Source: Salminus brasiliensis (Eukaryota > Chordata > Actinopteri > Characiformes > Bryconidae). From it: 64,000 bases of DNA. A program made the position numbers and the translations under genes. Below the pieces are notes generated by a model. It had not been told where the DNA came from, searched no databases, and saw nothing but the letters and a program-made list of their open reading frames with translations. Shown piece after piece: positions 24,392 to 35,882 of this stretch (the first letter of the stretch is position 1; each line of letters starts with the position of its first letter). Location: assembly GCF_030463535.1 (NCBI RefSeq), contig NC_132881.1:40211973-40275972 (forward strand). The letters are read 5' to 3'.

Positions 24392-24663
24392 CAACATGAA
24401 TGACTGTAATATCTACTGTTATACCAGTCCTGACTGACAAGCAAAGCCATGAGCTAACCCTACACTCTACAAGTAGCAATGTAAATTCAGGCCACCTTGA
24501 AACGTTAAAGTAACTAATTACAGAGTGATAATCTTTGTGTATTTAGAGATCTTAAAAGGTATGTCTTAATCATCTGCTGAATGTCTGCTGAACTGAATGT
24601 ATATTCATCTTTCTAAAACAACAAATGCGATGAGCCTCTATTCCAGGCCTGAGGTAAAGCAGC

Positions 24664-27600
24664 CTAATTCTTCAGCTTCCACAGCTTTGCTTTCTCAGAC
24701 CTCTCCTTGGCTTTCTGCTGCAGGAAAAGAAAACACAAACACTAATTTATGAAAATTAAGAATTTGGGTCACTTTTTAAACACAGAACTTTTCAAACAGT
24801 CTCTGAAGCTACAAAACCAAATCCTGCAAGTGCTGTGAGTTTGTGGAATTATTAAAATGCCTAAATGCAACGGGTTTATGTACTTATATATGTTTACTTA
24901 TGACGTGTATGTCATTTTATGTCCCCAAATGTATGCATGATATTGACTGCCTGCCATTGGCCTTGCTGTCTCCAAAAAGAGGGTAGATGGTTCGTTCTCT
25001 TTCCCCACATCTCCCAGTGTGATGATAGTCGGCACAGCCGTCTGATAACTGGTGTGTCAGACCTGGGTACCTGGTGCTTTCCTCCCTGTGACGCTGCATC
25101 AGAGGCAGTGGCTGGTTGCACATGTCTCAGAGGAGGTACATTTCAGTCCTCATCCTCCCAGTGTCGGGAGTATAACATGTCACAGGGGGAGAGTACTAAT
25201 GTGTGGGTGGGGTAATCGGCTATTATTGAGGGAAAAAAATACATATGCATGATATACCTTGTTTTTCTCTTAATTTTTCTGCCTTTAGGAGTAATATATG
25301 TAAACGTCCTCTGTTTTGATTGGCTGCCTTGTTTTACAGCTCATTCATAAAGCAGTCAAGTCTGAAACAATTTATAGCTTCAACATTAAGACTCAAAGTG
25401 CTTTAAAATATATGTAAATGTGTGACAGGCTGATTTTGTAGTTTGGTTTCCATGTACAAACTGCATGGACTAGAGCATGACATTTCTTTCTAAAGCCCAC
25501 CTAGGCAGTTTTCACTCAATGGGATCCTTCACAATAAGAGCAGAGCTGAGAACAACTATGTGGTTTAGAAACATCATGAATCACAACTTCCTGTGCTTGT
25601 TTTCACAAGAACAAATTTAAAATGTATAATTCTTAGGAAGACTTTGGTGAATTACATACATTAACTTGGGTTAACTTGGAAAAACGTGGGTTTATGGGCT
25701 CTTTTCATTAAACTTTGCCCTCCATCTTTCAAAAATCTCTAGTCAGACATTGTTATGAGATTGTTTTGACTGACCTTCTGATCAGCAGGTGCTGGAGAAA
25801 CTTTAGTGTCACAGGATGGCTTCTGATTTGGGAGGGCGTAAAACACAGAGCTGGTAAAGGGGGAAGAAGTTGAGGTGGTGACAGACTGAGGGGAGGATGA
25901 GGTTGTAGAGGCACTGTAGTACTCAGGAACAACCATAGGCGTGCTGGATGTGTAGAATATGGAGGTCCGTGTCACATCTGGAGGGAAAAGACAATGACAC
26001 AGAGAACCTCACTGGATTTTCATTCTAGCTCAAATAACTAGTGTTTCTATCCCATTCACCATTGTCCATCGTGCTGTTCTAAGAAAGTTCTTCACTTTCT
26101 CACCCTTCTTTCTCTTTTTTGGGGGTCGATGCATCCTCTTTTTGCTCAGGTGGATTCGACTCTTTAGTGCAGAATTGTCTAACACTCCCGTAGACTTAGT
26201 AAGAGAGAAGAAACAGACATTTATTCCATTCCTCTTTATACTATTGTTAGTATTGTGAAAGTTAGAATGAAAGAGCTGCTTATCTGGACAGTACGTGTTT
26301 ATAAGTTTGGTAAAACACTAATATTACAACAACTACAAATAACATTCATACAAAACGTAATGGTTTTACATCATTGTGTTCATTAAAACATCTCCAAAGT
26401 TCTCCTCGTGGGAGACCAGGGTTTTTTAATTTATGATAGTTTATAGTTATAGGTTTGGTAAATCAGTTGAAATCTGTTAAATCAGGTGAGCTGGTGATGT
26501 AAATACTAGCTCACAAGATTCATAAGATCAACTACTTTCTACAAAATGAGAAATGATTGTTCCTTTTACTGTGTTTATGTTTATCTGCATTGATTTTCAT
26601 GTGATTTTCTACATATGAGTTTCTACAGTAAAATTCGTATTGTTGAAATAAATGAAATTGTTGATAAATTATTGATAACCCACAGTGGTTACTGAAATAC
26701 CTGACAAACCTGACAAAAGAAATAATAAACAAACAAAAATAATAATGAAAAAAACTAATTATGGAAATTAGACATTGCTGCTGAATAGTGGTTCAATAGA
26801 ATAATTTTAAATAACAAACTGATGAAACTGACCTGGACAAAAATCTCAATGAGACTTCTGCACCTGTCTACAGGTGTTTTGCCCACTCTTTGTGCTCCCT
26901 GGACAAAAAAATAATTCCCTTGAGTGTTTAAGGTGGTAGGAACATTAGGCTGTTTTTTCAGAAATTGGTAGTGAAAGACCTGCGGTAACGTCTAGAAGCA
27001 GTTCTTGCCTGGAAGTGAAGCAATTTTCATTCGCATGTCGTGAAACACGGCGGCCCCTGTCCGTCTGTTTGACCTTTCAGACACAATTCTGACAAGAATT
27101 TCCTGTAGACTGGGATTTTTGCCACTGCTGGTAGACCCGTCTGACCGTACGCTTCCATACACCTGCAGATTCCGCTACTTCCTTCACACTACAGCCTTTG
27201 GCACTCCCAAAAGCAATCAGTCATGTTACCCAATCATTAACATCTGTTTGGTGACCCATTTTCCACATATCTAACAAGACATTCACCGCACTGTACCTCC
27301 TCTTCTCAATCTGTGAATCCCGTCACACAACCCGCAAGGATTTATTGCCCGATCATCCTCGTGCAACACCATCTGCAGGAGTCTGAAGTTACTACCACCA
27401 TAAACATGCAAGGTGACCATTGTTTTGTCCAGGGAGCTTACATACAAATAACCAGCATTCATCAGCACTGATCTAAACTGTTGTGACAGTATATAGAGTA
27501 CAGGAGCCATACCTTAACTTCAGACAGGTCTAGTGGTGGATCCTTCGACTTTGACCTGTTTAGTTTGTCTTTAGGAAGCATATACACCGCCACAAAGTCA

Positions 27601-29008
27601 TAAACATCATCGTAACTAGAAGGTTCATGTTGTGGTAATTCAGATTTCCTGTGTTTCACTGCTCCATTTGTTATCAGTGCCTTAGGAACAGCAAAAATGA
27701 TTGAGTTTGATCTTCTTTGTCTGGGGTGCAACTCACTCGCCTCATCCAAAGCACTGTCACTAATAATAGCCAGACCCAGCTCTGACTGCTCTTTGTCTGT
27801 TGATAGGTCCTGCATTACGACTGAATTATAAGGCTGGACATCCTCTGATTGGCAGGAGCTCTCTGTCTGTGATTGGTCATTGGTTTCTTCCTGGAGCGGG
27901 CTTTCTTTGACAGGAAGGAACTTTGTCCATTCTTCTCCTGTAAGGACCTCCTCCAGTAAGTTGATAGGCTCCAGGTTGAGTGTGAAGTCTCGTAGTGTAA
28001 ATGTCCTGTAAAATATTAGACATTTAAATAGTAGATTTAAAAAAAGAAAAGAAACACATAGTTATATGGCATGGTTTACCGTTGTTTTATCTGTTGTCAT
28101 TTCCATCTTCTGTCTACATTATATCCTGACATTTGTAGTAGTTAGGCCATTACAATGACCTAAGCAGTCCTGAACTTAAATGGCCTCTTGCTAAGTTAAT
28201 ATGTTGGAGGAATGTTGCTGAACAGGAATGCTTGGAATTCACTGTGATGCGGAAAATCCTTTTGTCCAGGCTTTAATGACCGCTAAGGACAATAAAAAGA
28301 AAGTTGGCAATGATGTAATGGATATCCCTTTGTCAAAACTCCACCATTCAGTGGTTTAGTGGTAGGTGTGGCAAAGTTTAAACCCACTACCTGCCAGTGA
28401 GCTACCGCACCATGTGAGCGGCTGGAGTTGAATTCCTTGTCTAAGTGACTGTGCTGTGCTGGGGCAAGACGTCTAACTCTACATTGGTCCACCTTTGTAA
28501 TATAAGCAACCTTGCAAATCACTCTGGATAAACGTTTCAGCTAAATGTAACCTGAAAATATATGTAAATGTGTTCATTTTACCAGGATTATATTTTAAAT
28601 TATATTTTAAGCTCACAGCTAATTTCTCAGGGCCCCTTATTCAAATAAGATTTTTGTATAGTTGGCCTTTTGGATAGGTGGGCCCTTATAGTAGATATTA
28701 AATAATTAACAGCAATTTTTTAAATGATAAGCCCTGAAGTTAGGAACTGAAAAATAGTCCTAATCGGGGTTGGGCAAGAGCGAGTTAATGAATGGGTTTA
28801 CCAGAGAGCCCCCAAATAATGGAGGGCCCTTTTAATTGAACTCTTATTCAATTCTCCCACACATCCTTCAAATGATAATACTATAATTATTATAATGCTA
28901 ATATTTTACAAACAGAATTAGTGACTGTTGTATCAGACATTTTTTATTACTGTGATAAAATATACTCATGATTAGCTGCATGTTTCATAATAGACAGTTT
29001 TGTAAAAT

Positions 29009-29040
<32 letters not shown>

Positions 29041-30400
29041 TCAGCATAATATGGTGTTGGGAATAATGAATTCTCACCTTTGTAATCTGAGGTTCATCAT
29101 CCCATCTGTAGGAGAGAGTGGTGGGCTTTTCTGGAACCTCATTGGTGACTTTGCTTCCTCCATATCAATACCCTGATTAATATTAATTTATGTATGTGAT
29201 TGAAAATCAAGAAATAAATAAAACTAGACAAATCAGAGCATATATAAGATTATACAAGTATGTAGGATATGTTTGCTGATTAAAGACTCTACACTGTATT
29301 GATGAAAAGGCTACATGACTTACAGTTTGCGCCGCCTCTTCATCACTGTGATGGCTGCTACTGCTGCTACTCTCCTCTTGACTGCTTTTCTCTTTAAACC
29401 TTGCTATCAGTTTTTGTGCAATGTTCTTCATCTTCTTGTCCTTCTTCACCTTCTCTTGTATTTTGGCGCCAGAGCCATCAAACTCTGTTGTCTCTGGCGT
29501 AGCTTCCTTCACCAAAGCTGCCTGTTCTGTGATTAAAGTCGCTTGGTCCAAATGCATGGTAAGTTGGTTCATATCTGCCATGTAGTGGCTGCTTGGGTCT
29601 GAAAAAGTTCTGTCACTTCTTGTGTTTGTTCTAACTGGATAAGAAACAGATCGTGTTGCCCTACTGACTGGGTGCTCAAAGGTGTTGGAAGAGGTAGTGT
29701 CCAAACCTTGCTTAGCTGTGTGGGGATCCTTGTTTGATGGTCCTGGAGCCTTGTTTTTTTCTTCCCTGTAAAAGGTAAGGAAGCTCTTGCTGGATTGGGG
29801 TAGACTCAAGGGAGCAACTGCAGGTTCCATCTTTGACACTGGTGATCCTGTGACTGAACTTGGGCCTGGGGTTAAAAGATCTTTTTTTGGGCCAAGGGCC
29901 AATGCTTCAGATTCCTCCTGCATTGGTCTGTCCTTCACACCATCAAAGCATGGTTCAGGGATTTCCTCCTTTAGCCCTGACTCTTCTTTAATTTTCCACC
30001 TCTCATGTTGACTTTCACTGCACTGTGGATCTTCTTCTACCCCTTTCATCACATGGTGAGCATGTTTCCTTATTTGCCAGTTGGAAAAGATGACTGGAGA
30101 AGAGTTTTTCTGGAGGTCAGATTCCAGTGTGATGGTTCCTAAATCTTCACCTACAGCATTTTTGAGAGTGCTCTCAAAACTATATGGTTTGATTGTGGTG
30201 TCTGAATGGCCTCTCCCTGCAAATGTTGACTCTGATTTGTGTGAGACTCCAGCAACTTCACATTCACTCTGATCTACATCTTTGGTATAGAATTGGGATG
30301 TGTGTAGGCCAGACGGTTGAACCCTCTCATTAGACTTCAGTTTGTTCAGCATAGACTGAAGCACAGAGATACTTTTAGTTGCCTGTTTTTCTTGTGTCAT
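24664..30400 (-). CDS. Six-exon gene for a ~670-aa disordered protein, unidentified
   Basis: Minus-strand exons in coding order: 29324-30400, 29078-29172, 27513-28005, 26104-26194, 25775-25977, 24664-24717 (stop 24664-24666). All junctions are GT-AG and phases close to 2013 nt. The first exon opens with ATG exactly after a good acceptor, so an upstream exon (noncoding, or coding a longer N terminus) is likely. The protein is Ser/Glu/Lys-rich with no membrane segment or enzyme motif. Visible blocks: KSISVLQSMLNKLKSNER near the start; a Lys-rich amphipathic part (KNIAQKLIARFKEKSS) before a Ser run; TFTLRDFTLNLEPINLLEEV; YDDVYDFVAVYMLPKDKL; a basic part, LDNSALKSRIHLSKKRMHRP followed by PKKRKK (possible nuclear signal); a Ser/Thr-rich tail ending KLWKLKN. 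The basic part faintly recalls the C-terminal domain of tankyrase-binding TNKS1BP1/KIAA1671, and TNKS1BP1 is a neighbour of SSRP1 in mammals, but this is only a hint. Poly(A) candidate: complement of 24275-24280. Confidence 0.75.
24935..25228 (+). repeat. SINE family S2, copy 3 (intron of the minus-strand gene)
   Basis: 3' two-thirds of the family: ctggtgctttcctccctgtg, cctcccagtgtcgggagtat, and a tail at gtgtgggtggggtaatcggc. No tRNA-like head is visible. Confidence 0.55.
26830..27500 (-). mobile_element. Tc1-like transposase N-terminal relic (intron 3 of the minus-strand gene)
   Basis: Read on the minus strand, fragments in shifting frames give EVAESAGVWKRTVRRVYQQW, then GNSCQNC, and DRGRRVSRHANENCFTSRQE with LLLDVTAGLSLPISEKT. 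These resemble the paired-type helix-turn-helix region of a Tc1-family transposase. Several stops interrupt it and no catalytic domain follows. The region next to exon 27513 also reads open (DDRAINPCGL) but is not conserved-looking coding. Confidence 0.6.
28360..28550 (+). repeat. SINE family S1, copy 3
   Basis: Matches the S1 head (ggtgtggcaaag), the B-box region (ggagttgaattccttgtcta), the middle (acattggtccacctttgtaa) and the core (atcactctggataaacg). It lies in intron 2 of the minus-strand gene. Confidence 0.65.
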
Positions 30401-32090
30401 CTGAATGTGGAGAAAAAAAGATAGACTGGCTGTTTGTTGTGTCATTCATCCTCTATCATTTTTGGCAATGGGATGTGGTCCGGTCAGAATATTAAACGTT
30501 TGCTAGCCTTTTTCTACTCTGTGTTTGGTGCAGTTTATTCACAACTCCCTGTCACATTCACTCTCTAGCAGGAAGAGTGCTGCTTTCTGCACCCTGGCTG
30601 TGCGAGCACCTCTGTAATGACGTTGTACAGAAACCCGACTATATAATTGTGTTGTTATGAATCTGTGTGTCCAGAAACCATTTTCTTGTATATGAAAAAC
30701 AGTTTAGCCACATTCAAATAATTTTTAAGTTGTCATGGTGCTATATACAACCATCGCCGTCACAGAAGAACCATCAGAGAACCCCCTTTTAAAGTCAAAC
30801 ATCACTTCAAGTATTTAAATAAAATAAAATAAAATAATAATAACAGTAGAAGTGTTTAAAATAAACAATCTGAAGAGCGGCACCTACAGTTTAGAGCTGT
30901 AAATACTGATCAGTGATCAGCACTTAATTTAATTTAGTATCATGCCTTTTTAACACAGTCCATTGTTCAATTGCACAGAGACCAGAGCATGTTTTGTACT
31001 GTACTGTACTGCATGTGTTAGACATGCTTACTCTCTGCTCTTCAAACTCACTCTTATCTGAGCTGCGTGTCTCAGATGTGTTATCTTACCTCTGCTGTTG
31101 TATTTCCACTGTCCGCTTTCGCTCATTCTCCTTTTCTGTTTCTCATGTTACTATTCAGCTCCTTTCATTACGGATTTCAGTTATTTATTCATCTTCTTCT
31201 TCTTCATTTGAAGGCTTTCTTGCTTTCTTGCTTTCTGTTTGGTATCCACCAGTTTTGCTCCTCCAACTGTACTCCGTCTCACACTCTTTTCACCTTCTTC
31301 GATTTCCCGTCTCTCAGTGCCTCACCTGGCTTGTGAAACTGCCCATACCTGTTTGGTTTTTTGTCAAAATGACATTCTATTCCTGAACGTAAATTAGCTA
31401 GTCAAATAACAGGCATTGCTGTACATAGCAAAGTCATGTTGTTGTTGTTGTTCCCCTGTGCCCGAGTTAGAATGCGGAACAAGGCTATAAGAGGAGTCTT
31501 TATATCTATTTTTAGTTTTAATAAAATGTATTTGCAAAACTTATAATATAAGACACACAACCTGCACATTGTGTCACACTAGCTCTGGTCACTGACTGGT
31601 AAGACAATAGCTGACAAGCAAACAAGATTCTGACAAATGAGGGATACAATACAAAAAGTCCATATTTTCCTCTATTCTGTTCTGTTCTAGTTTGTTCCCC
31701 AGTCCCAGATGAATACTAAGCCTAGACTAAATCAATGGCCAAGTATGAAGCACCGTTGGTGCTGCAATGTCCCAAAAACCAGCTGTAGATATTTGAAGCT
31801 CTATAGCCCGCTGCTCATCCAATGTTCCTTCTGAAATAAAGGGTGTTAACAGTTTGCCCCTGCAGTAACTGCTTCTTATTTCCTAAAAAAAAAGGCTTTA
31901 CAATAGATTTGGGAACATTGCTGTGGGAATATGATTGCATTCAGACAAAAGAGCATATGTGTGATCATGTATTGTTGGATGTTGGATGATTAGTTCAGTC
32001 TCATAAACACTCTTCTTGCTCATCCCAGAGGTACTGTGGTGTAGCCGAATAGACTCATTTGAATAGCTGTGGTGTCTCTGTGTGGACAGA
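30401..32090. other. Upstream region of the minus-strand gene; no exon recognised
   Basis: Should hold the promoter and any first exon of the minus-strand gene, but I cannot place them. Pyrimidine-rich open frames at 30994-31386 look like chance. Short repeats: (TAAAA)n near 30818, (TTC)n near 31190 and (TTG)n near 31438. Confidence 0.4.
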
Positions 32091-32092
32091 GT

Positions 32093-32330
32093 TACAGTGC
32101 CTATGAAAAGTATTCACCCTCTTCAATGTTTTCCCTTTTATTGCATTTATAGATGGACTCATGGCCAATGTAAGTTGTTTTTTTTGCAAAGAATGAAATT
32201 CTTTAATGTCAGAGTGAAAACAGATTTGAACAATATAATCAATTCAATAATTAAATTAAATAAATAAAAATATGTAATATATAATAAGTGATTGCATAAA
32301 TATTCACCTTTTTCAAGGGGTCTGACCTAA
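32093..32330. mobile_element. Fish DNA-transposon-derived fragment
   Basis: Begins acagtgcctatgaaaagtat then tcaccctctt, a start common to non-autonomous fish DNA elements; an attcacctttttcaaggggt block lies at about 32299. A related piece with actttttcacagggctgtat ends at about 48257. No coding capacity. Confidence 0.45.
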
Positions 32331-33560
32331 CTAAACAGAGATCAAGGTGATTGGTGCTAGTATTCTGTTGGTTAGTACTGACCATGGCATACCATAAAAA
32401 AACCCATAAGACCTTCCTGATGTTTTGGAGATGTTCTGACGCAGTCGTCTAGCCAGCACAATTTGGCCCTTGTCAAAATGGCTCAGATCCTTATGTCTTG
32501 CCAGGCCTGGTTAAAACGGAGAGCTGAGCTCTGTTTTAGGGAGCTCCTCACTTCTACCTCTCCTACCAACCATGTTTCAAACATTTGAAAAGTGCTTTGT
32601 CAGCAGGCTGTAGGGCATGTGCAGTGTGAGATGAATAGGCCATCACAAGCACATTTTTGGCTTTGATCTTCATCCAGCATGAGGACATGGGGTATTGGGT
32701 CATCTCTTTACAGCTGCTCTAGAAATATCTGACCCCACTCCAGGTCACTGTTTATCCAAATGTTCTCAGAGACCCTAACTGCAACATTTCCTGGGCAACC
32801 ATAAAGCCACACTTTACACCTTATTCACTTCCACTTGAAGATGACCATTGTGTGACTAAATGTGCGCTACTGTTCACAACGTCATAATTGTTAAGACTGT
32901 GCGTGGACAAATATTAAAACCTGTGAACCGGTTTTGCATCTTTATTTTCTGTATAACTTTAGTGTGAAAGTGTGTGAGAATATGGGCCCTTTTACTTAGC
33001 TGGAAATCATGACCTGTTTTAGCTAGCTGGGTAACTAAAGTGGACCAGTCTCTAAAATGAAATTTTTCACAAGAATCAAACATTTTTATTTGTAAGTCTC
33101 TGTCAAAAAATGTGCTTCTTGGTGGGGTTACTTAAAACTGCTTTATCACTCTTTTTAGTTATGAGCAAAATTTGCTGTGTCATGTTAGACTTACATTGAT
33201 GTAACACGATACTAACACGTAGGGATTTTGGAACCCACGAAAAGTTATCACTCTGGGTCCCACAACTAGCAATTCTGCCAAAATACTCAATTTATACAAA
33301 ATACTCAAAATACCCCCCCCCCCCCTTCTTCAAAACTGTGACAAAACAGAGGTTCTACTTTGGGGTCTAAAAGCTACAACAAATAACATTAACATTGTTA
33401 AATCCTATAAATGTCCTTACTAGAACCAGAAGGTTTGATTACATCAGCCCAGGTAATTCTATAGCCGTATAAAGTCCTGCACAGTCTCACTACTTGAGTA
33501 CCAGTGAGTATCTTATTTCCTGTTAAATGCTATCACATTTATTTAGATCAGTATTTTTTT
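32331..33560. other. Spacer, no gene recognised
   Basis: AT-rich sequence that may continue the preceding element to about 32880. Includes a poly-C run at about 33306-33324. No exon with splice signals or recognisable protein. Confidence 0.35.
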
Positions 33561-33567
33561 GGTCCTT

Positions 33568-33710
33568 TCCCTGCTCCCAACACACCGAATTCAACTCATC
33601 AGCTCATTAACAGGCCTTTTCAGAGTTGCAGGAGGTGTGTTAAAGTAGGGAGTCCATAAAAATGTGCAGGGCAGGGTGTCTCCAGGACCAGGGCTGAGAA
33701 ACACTGATTT
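33568..33710. mobile_element. Half copy of a palindromic MITE
   Basis: Contains caacacaccgaattcaactc and ctccaggaccagggctgaga aacactg. The end matches the inverse of the ttctcaaactggtcctcagg end of the element at 50630-50757. Confidence 0.5.
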
Positions 33711-34194
33711 CGAAAACACACTTTTTACTGGTTCCCAGAATTCAGAGGTCTTCAGCAGGGGGGGAATAGCTGTTTGTAATATTTTTGTTAAATTCCCCAG
33801 ATAATGTTTGGGAATCTCCAACTCTCGACCTTAAACTCACTAGTTGGGCTGCCTGAATACTACATACTAGGACATGTTGTTCTGCATTTTTCATGATCCA
33901 AACAGTAGCTAATAGGACCACTTGTTTCACTGATCCTCCAGCAGGTGGCAATAATGTGCTCTGTAACTTTAGCCAGCCATCAACAAAACTTCCTGCTGCT
34001 GAAGAAGCCGAGCTGGGGTGAGAACAGCAGAGCTCGGCTGTGCTCTTGTGTTTGAGTTTACGTGCATGTCGCTCTTTTTGCTTTCATCTCCTTGACTGTG
34101 TGCATTTGCAGGAGAAACCAAACTCCAGTCGCGCGCTTCTTCCGCACGCAGCATCAGGGGCCCCCTCTTTTCAAACGCTGGTGGACTTTGTAAT

Positions 34195-34990
34195 TCAGCA
34201 GGTGCCATGTCCGCGCTCGTGCACGTGCTGGTGCCGTTCCTGCTGTGCGTGGCCGTGGCGAACACGGGGGTCTTCGACCAGGTCCTGGTGGACACGAGCT
34301 ACGAGCACTACGCCGAGCGCGCGGTCCCGCACTTCCCCGCTTTCCTCGCCATGCCGTTCAACTGCCTCGTGAACGTGGGTTACGTCGTTGTGGGCGCGTA
34401 CTGGCTGCGCGCCCCGGGCCTCGAGCACGAGCGCGCGCTCTTCTACGCCAAGGACGTGTTCGCGCTCATGGCGCTCCTCTACGGGCCAGTGCAGTGGGCG
34501 CGCTTGGCCACGCTGCGTCGCGCGCCTGCCGTCTTGGACCAGTGGTTCACGCTGCCCATCTTCGCGTGGGTGCCCGTGTGGTGCGGTGCGGTGGCGCGCG
34601 GCTGGTCCGCCGGTCGCGCGCTCGCCGCCGAGGCCTGCTCGCTCCTGAGCTACGCGCTGGCGCTGCTGCACGAGCGCGGCTTCGAGCTTGCGCTCGCCGC
34701 TCACATCGCCGCCGCCGTGCACTCGGCAGCGGTGCTGCAGCGCGCGCGCGGAGACGCCGTGTCGCTGCGCTACTTCGCGCTCGCGGCGCTCGCGTGCGCC
34801 GGCTTCGTGGCGCTGAAGCTGCTGGACCACCCGCTGGCGCAGTGGTGGCCCTTCCAGCGCCTCACGGGACACTTCTGGTCCAAAGTGTGCGACGTTCTCC
34901 AGTTCCACTACAGCCTCTGCTTCCTCACGCACATCTCTCAGCGCGCGCAAAGTGCGCACAAGCGGACATCCTGAACAAATGGACGGTGGA
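34195..34990. promoter_or_regulatory. CpG-rich island covering tmem187
   Basis: The segment is visibly dominated by C and G with dense CpG (many gcgcgc runs) while flanks on both sides return to AT-rich sequence within about 100 bp. It coincides with the tmem187 coding exon rather than an upstream promoter. Confidence 0.75.
34207..34974 (+). CDS. tmem187: TMEM187-family multi-pass membrane protein
   Basis: Single-exon frame of 255 aa. The start is the first ATG of the frame, directly upstream of a hydrophobic segment. Most of the protein is hydrophobic (six or seven membrane helices). Family blocks: SYEHYAERAVPHFPAFLAMP, KDVFALMALLYGPVQWARL, AVLDQWFTLPIFAW, FVALKLLDHPLAQWWPFQ and LTGHFWSKVCDVLQFHYSL. 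These match vertebrate TMEM187 closely in order and length (human protein 261 aa); molecular function is not established. Codon third positions are almost all G or C, unlike other genes here. An intronless coding region is normal for this family. A possible upstream acceptor (attcag, 34193-34198) suggests a noncoding first exon. The antisense and +2 frames are also long and open because GC-rich sequence lacks stops; they are shadows. Confidence 0.93.
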   Translation: MSALVHVLVPFLLCVAVANTGVFDQVLVDTSYEHYAERAVPHFPAFLAMPFNCLVNVGYVVVGAYWLRAPGLEHERALFYAKDVFALMALLYGPVQWARLATLRRAPAVLDQWFTLPIFAWVPVWCGAVARGWSAGRALAAEACSLLSYALALLHERGFELALAAHIAAAVHSAAVLQRARGDAVSLRYFALAALACAGFVALKLLDHPLAQWWPFQRLTGHFWSKVCDVLQFHYSLCFLTHISQRAQSAHKRTS

Positions 34991-35139
34991 AACTGGCTGG
35001 ACGGTGGAAACTGGCCTCGGTGCTCCTGCAGAGGCTGTAATTCAGTAGTGACTGAAGTAATCGGGGGATTTGAGGGATTACAGAGAGGAGCGTTGACTGC
35101 TGGCTTCAACCACATTGCCACTTGGTCCTGGTGTAAAAC

Positions 35140-35652
35140 TGTAGGGCCACTATTTGGACAAAAGTATTGGGACACATCTCCTAATCGTTGAATTCAGTTG
35201 TATAAATCCATCGCTTGGCCATGCAGTATGCCTTTCACTGAAAAGGTCGTTCCTTATAGAGCTTACTGAAGGATGCCTCAGTTGGTGAAATTTGTAAGTG
35301 GCACAGTAACTCAACCAAGTAGTGGGAGACCACAGAGTTACAGAGCGGGATCACAGAGTGCAGAAAAGTCACCAGTGCTTTGCTAACTCAGTAACTGCAG
35401 AATTTTAGAGCTGTGTTTTTCAACCTAATATGAATGAGATGCCATAAAAGCTACTGGAGTTGGCTGCCCACCGCTCTGGGTGTGTGTCTGTACTCACTGC
35501 CCCTAACACATGTGTGTGTGTGAGTGTGTGTTCACTACCAGATGGGTTAAATGCGGAGGACACATTTCGCTGTACAGTGCACACTGTACAGTGACAAATA
35601 CGTGCACCTTTCAATGTGTAGGTCTCCCAATACTTCTGTCCATATGCTGTAT
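35140..35652. mobile_element. Mariner-type MITE with an internal repeat
   Basis: The left end reads ccactatttggacaaaagta ttgggacac; the right end, inverted, reads tacagcatatggacagaagt attgggagac. Internal non-coding filler includes a well-known fish repeat segment at about 35462-35613 (gggttaaatgcggaggacac, with a GT run). Non-autonomous. Confidence 0.65.
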
Positions 35653-35770
35653 TTCTGCTGTTATAGCTACTGATTCCCATTAATAACTAATGGAAAATGC
35701 AGCACTGATTAACAAAGCATCTGCCATTAGTGCATCCTTGTCAAAGCATGCTACTGTTGTGTATATTTGT

Positions 35771-35882
35771 ATGGTTTGGTGTGGCACGACAGATAACACC
35801 ACTACCTGCCACTGAGTTACAACACCATGTGGGAGACCAGAGTTCAATTCCCGGTCTGGGATAATGCCATAACTGTAAGCGT
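35771..35882 (+). repeat. SINE family S1, copy 4 (shortened)
   Basis: Head ggtgtggcacgacagataac, B-box region agttcaattcccggtctggg, then a jump to ataatgccataactgtaagc: the middle and core are deleted. Confidence 0.65.

Noticed and set aside
24912-25252. Several overlapping frames of 66-98 codons
   Set aside because: They lie within SINE family S2 copy 3.
30994-31386. 130-codon frame on the plus strand upstream of the unnamed minus-strand gene
   Set aside because: Leu/Ser/Phe-rich translation of T-rich sequence; no acceptor/donor pair fits and no family is recognisable.
34195-35175. Antisense open frame of 326 codons and a 267-codon +2 frame over tmem187
   Set aside because: GC-rich sequence lacks stop codons in every frame; both translations are Arg/Ala-rich low complexity, while the 255-aa frame matches TMEM187.
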